Shown piece after piece: positions 61,540 through 64,000 of a stretch of 64,000 nucleotides of DNA (positions are counted from its first letter, which is position 1; every line of letters begins with the position of its first letter). This DNA comes from Saccoglossus kowalevskii (Eukaryota; Hemichordata; Enteropneusta; Harrimaniidae). The DNA lies in assembly GCF_000003605.2 (NCBI RefSeq), contig NW_003139319.1:260743-324742 (forward strand), given 5' to 3'. The translations under genes and the position numbers were made by a program. The notes beneath the pieces are model-generated. The model was not told the DNA's origin, did not search any database, and worked only from the letters and a program-made list of their open reading frames with translations.

Positions 61540-62420
61540 TTGGTTGAACCTCTCTCAGATTTGGTCATTTCGTGCAGATAACTTCAATTAAATGTTGATG
61601 TTTTTTTTTTTTCATTTTTGGTAGAGAGTGATATTTTCAATTTCTCTTTGAAAACAGCAATTCCTATTGCTTAAATATTGATATGCAGGTACCTCAGGTG
61701 TACTGCTCAGTTTTGTCCATTTCCTGATAATATCTGTCATGCTCTAATTTTGATGAATAATTTTGTCATTTTGTTATAAAAAGTGATATTTCCGACTTCT
61801 TTTGAAAACTGCAAATCAAATTGCTTCTATATTGGACCTCTCATTATTTCAGTTCATGAAAAATCTCTAATTTTGATGAATATTTTCGTCTTTTCTCGTA
61901 AAAATGGACACTTCTTCTTTAAAATGGCTTCCAATTGCTTTGATATTTTATATGTAGCGACTTTGGGTGGATCTCAGTCTGATTTGATCATTTTATGACA
62001 ATGAATACGTTTGTTTATTTCTGGTAAAACGTTATATATCGACTTGTTCTTAAAAATGACTATCCCAATGCTTTAATATTTTATATCTTGACACTTTAGG
62101 TGGAATCAATTAGACCGATACCCTCTATCCTCCGTAATCAAAATTTCTGCCAATTTTGGTAAAATATGCTATTTTTGACTTTTTTATTAAAAACGGCTTG
62201 CCTGATTGCCTTGATATTTTATATATAGGTGCTTTGGGTTGAAATGTCAGTTTTGGTGCTTCTCGTGATGTTAATTTTAATAAATATTTTGTTCTCATTT
62301 TTGGTATTTTCTGACAACTTTTCGAAAACCATAGACCCAATTGTTCTGATATTTTATTTGTATGATCAATAGATGAATCACTGTCAAATTGATTTTATTC
62401 CTTATTTAATCAGATTAATT
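61540..62420. repeat. Diverged 135-bp tandem array
   Basis: Six units share an anchor ttgcttTGATATTTTATAT followed by aggtgctttgggtgga and an A-rich start (ttttaaaaatggc). Anchor positions near 61667, 61821, 61935, 62068, 62206 and 62341 give spacings of about 114-154 bp, mostly 133-138. Confidence 0.7.
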
Positions 62421-62574
62421 TAAGACTGATTGATTTGATATTTCTATCACGTTATGCACCCGAAGCAGCGAAACTATATCAGCAGACAGTCTGCTTATAA
62501 GAAAATAGGCAAAATAACAAAAAAATTATGTCAATATACCAATTTCCTCCAATGCAAGATCTCGCGTTGTGCGC

Positions 62575-62790
62575 TACAAACAGGGTAAACAAAGGTCGTT
62601 GAGTCGAAGTGACGCCAAAACATCGCGTGGTATTCGACAAAAATGAAAATATTTTGGGGGAAGATGGTCAAATTTGATGGAGTACGAGTATCTCTTTGCA
62701 TTCCGACATTGAGCTATACAAACGGAAATTCGAGTTCAAAATCAAATCGTTTTATTTTTGCATGTGGCAAACGTTAGATAATATAATTTC
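62575..62790. repeat. Dispersed repeat, copy B
   Basis: Blocks gggtaaacaaaggtcgttga, catcgcgtggtattcgacaa, gaaaatattttggggg and gagttcaaaatcaaatcgtt match copy A at 54330. It lies just before the possible exon at 62981. Confidence 0.65.
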
Positions 62791-62980
62791 ACCTGTTACA
62801 TATTAAAGGGCGGCGGTTGACGTGCCACGTCCTGTCCTCATAGCTACGTATACAACGCGTACAAAATACATTGTTTATTTACATGAAATTCGAACACGCG
62901 TTGCGCGACGACCACCGCGCTTTAATATACAGTGACCAGAGGCAACGTTTCCCACAAAATACGTTTTATTGATTTTCCAG

Positions 62981-63190
62981 GAAGAAGAAGCAGTGCCCAC
63001 ACAGTATCTCGTGGTAGTATACACTGGCCAATGTGAAATAATTCAATTTATTGTATTGGAATCAGACACAGTAGTTGTATATCAGAAACTGGGACAACCG
63101 TCCCCATTCAAGTCTTTCGTTTATATGTATGCTCAAGGGCATCATATCTATTCAGCTAGTTGCCAATTACGAGGAATGTCAAACATATTG
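62981..63190 (+). CDS. Possible exon of a downstream gene
   Basis: Acceptor ttattgattttccag and donor gtaaag flank 70 codons with no stop, phase 0 to 0. It starts EEEAVPTQYLVVVYTGQCEI and contains MYAQGHHIYSASCQLRGMSN. The mix of residues looks coding and is unlike the A/T-rich surroundings. It lies 4.6 kb past the RTK stop, so it would belong to another gene or a decayed copy. Family unknown. Confidence 0.3.
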
Positions 63191-63663
63191 GTAAAGTTCA
63201 GACTACTAACAATCACCTATACACACAAGTGAAGTCCCAATGAGAGCATTTTTTTTCAAAACGTACGATACTGGACATAATTTGGGTCGCACCTCCTTGT
63301 ATTCGGTTACTTGTCAGATACACACCAACAGACGTAATCAAAAGGCTACAGACCAAAGAGTAGATGAGAAGTGGTGTTGGCATTTGTCGGTTACAATAGT
63401 TTGTCAATTCTATGCAACACATCTACGTTCACAAGAGATCTGTTCTGTATTGTTTAGACAGGGGAGATTAACCATGATGTTCAATCTTGACCTAAAGTTC
63501 TATTGTCAATGCCAGTAATTACTCTTTATTATAATACACCTAAAGAGTGTTCATTGTAGTTCATGGTAATCAGATAGTATACAAACATTACAGTATTTCC
63601 ATGGGTAACCTTTGTATGATAAATAATGTAGTGTATAATAACAGATATAATGCAGATACAACA

Positions 63664-64000
63664 GAATTATATAGTAACAGGTCTATTTTTAGACACAACA
63701 TATACAATTTAGTGAATTATATAGTAACAGGTCTATTTTTAGACACAACATATACAATTTAGTGAATTATATAGTAACAGGTATATTTTTAGACAAAAGA
63801 TACAATTAAGTGAATTATATAGTAACAGGTCTATTTTTAGACACAACATATACAATTTAGTGAATTATATAGTAACAGGTATATTTTTAGACAAAAGATA
63901 CAATTAAGTGAATTATATAGTAACAGGTCTATTTTTAGACACAACATATACAATTAAGTGAATTATATAGTAACAGGTCTATTTTTAGACAACAGATACA
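63664..64000. repeat. About 50-bp minisatellite running off the window
   Basis: Units begin atagtaacaggt and are of two kinds: a 50-bp form (gacacaacatatacaattta) and a 47-bp form (gacaaaagatacaattaa). The order from 63671 is long, long, short, long, short, long, then a partial unit. Confidence 0.93.

Larger units (their letters stand above)
58415..62980 (+). other. RTK 3' UTR and downstream spacer
   Basis: It starts with 3' UTR carrying AATAAA at 58431 and 58711, then AT-rich spacer without a supported gene, the 135-bp diverged array (61540-62420) and dispersed repeat copy B. Confidence 0.65.

Overview
This is a low-GC, intron-rich animal genomic window with GT-AG introns, draft-assembly gaps (17154-17605 and 36484-36580), many microsatellites and small inverted-repeat elements, and a broken reverse-transcriptase fragment. 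There are no bacterial operons, ribosome binding sites or CRISPR arrays. The gene content and repeat style fit a marine invertebrate, perhaps a non-vertebrate deuterostome; the species cannot be fixed from sequence alone.

The window is dominated by one plus-strand gene, a receptor tyrosine kinase. I could assemble 21 exons between 10257 and 58414. Every junction is GT-AG with matching phase, and the chain gives one uninterrupted frame of 1191 residues ending in a stop. The 5' end (signal peptide and any more distal domains) is missing. The visible protein has three fibronectin type III (FN3) domains (10257-39923), a 39-bp micro-exon between FN3-2 and FN3-3, a short stalk, a transmembrane exon (43144-43271), and a juxtamembrane region with the start of the kinase (44767-45808). 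Four small exons (49744-50766) then encode a very long kinase insert of about 156 residues. The catalytic lobe follows (52877-56986), and a long last exon (57493-58414) carries the cytoplasmic tail. The catalytic core looks most like the RET/FGFR branch. The insert and tail carry several tyrosines in Y-x-N (GRB2-type) contexts.

Region by region: 1-10256 has no convincing plus-strand exon. It holds several minus-strand coding-like pieces (2156-2590, 6925-7064, 8200-8287), a recent 394-bp tandem duplication and a copy of an inverted-repeat family. Introns at 11535-16131 hold a minus-strand single-exon candidate for a small secreted cysteine-rich protein (11833-12114) and two possible minus-strand exons. 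The 16.9-kb intron 16231-33109 splits FN3-2 and holds the first gap, an inverted pair of related repeats, a hAT-like 468-bp element with 8-bp target duplication, and a 121-bp element with perfect 28-bp inverted ends. The intron 33588-37694 holds a decayed reverse transcriptase truncated by the second gap and a 32-bp minisatellite. Smaller introns carry further inverted-repeat elements, an (ATT)n block and the longest intact open frame in the window (51862-52605 minus, probably repeat-derived). Past the gene end (58415-64000) there is a diverged 135-bp tandem array, a possible exon of a next gene (62981-63190) and a 50-bp minisatellite running off the window end.

All exon calls come from reading splice signals, phase and protein-like sequence by eye. 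No homology search was run.
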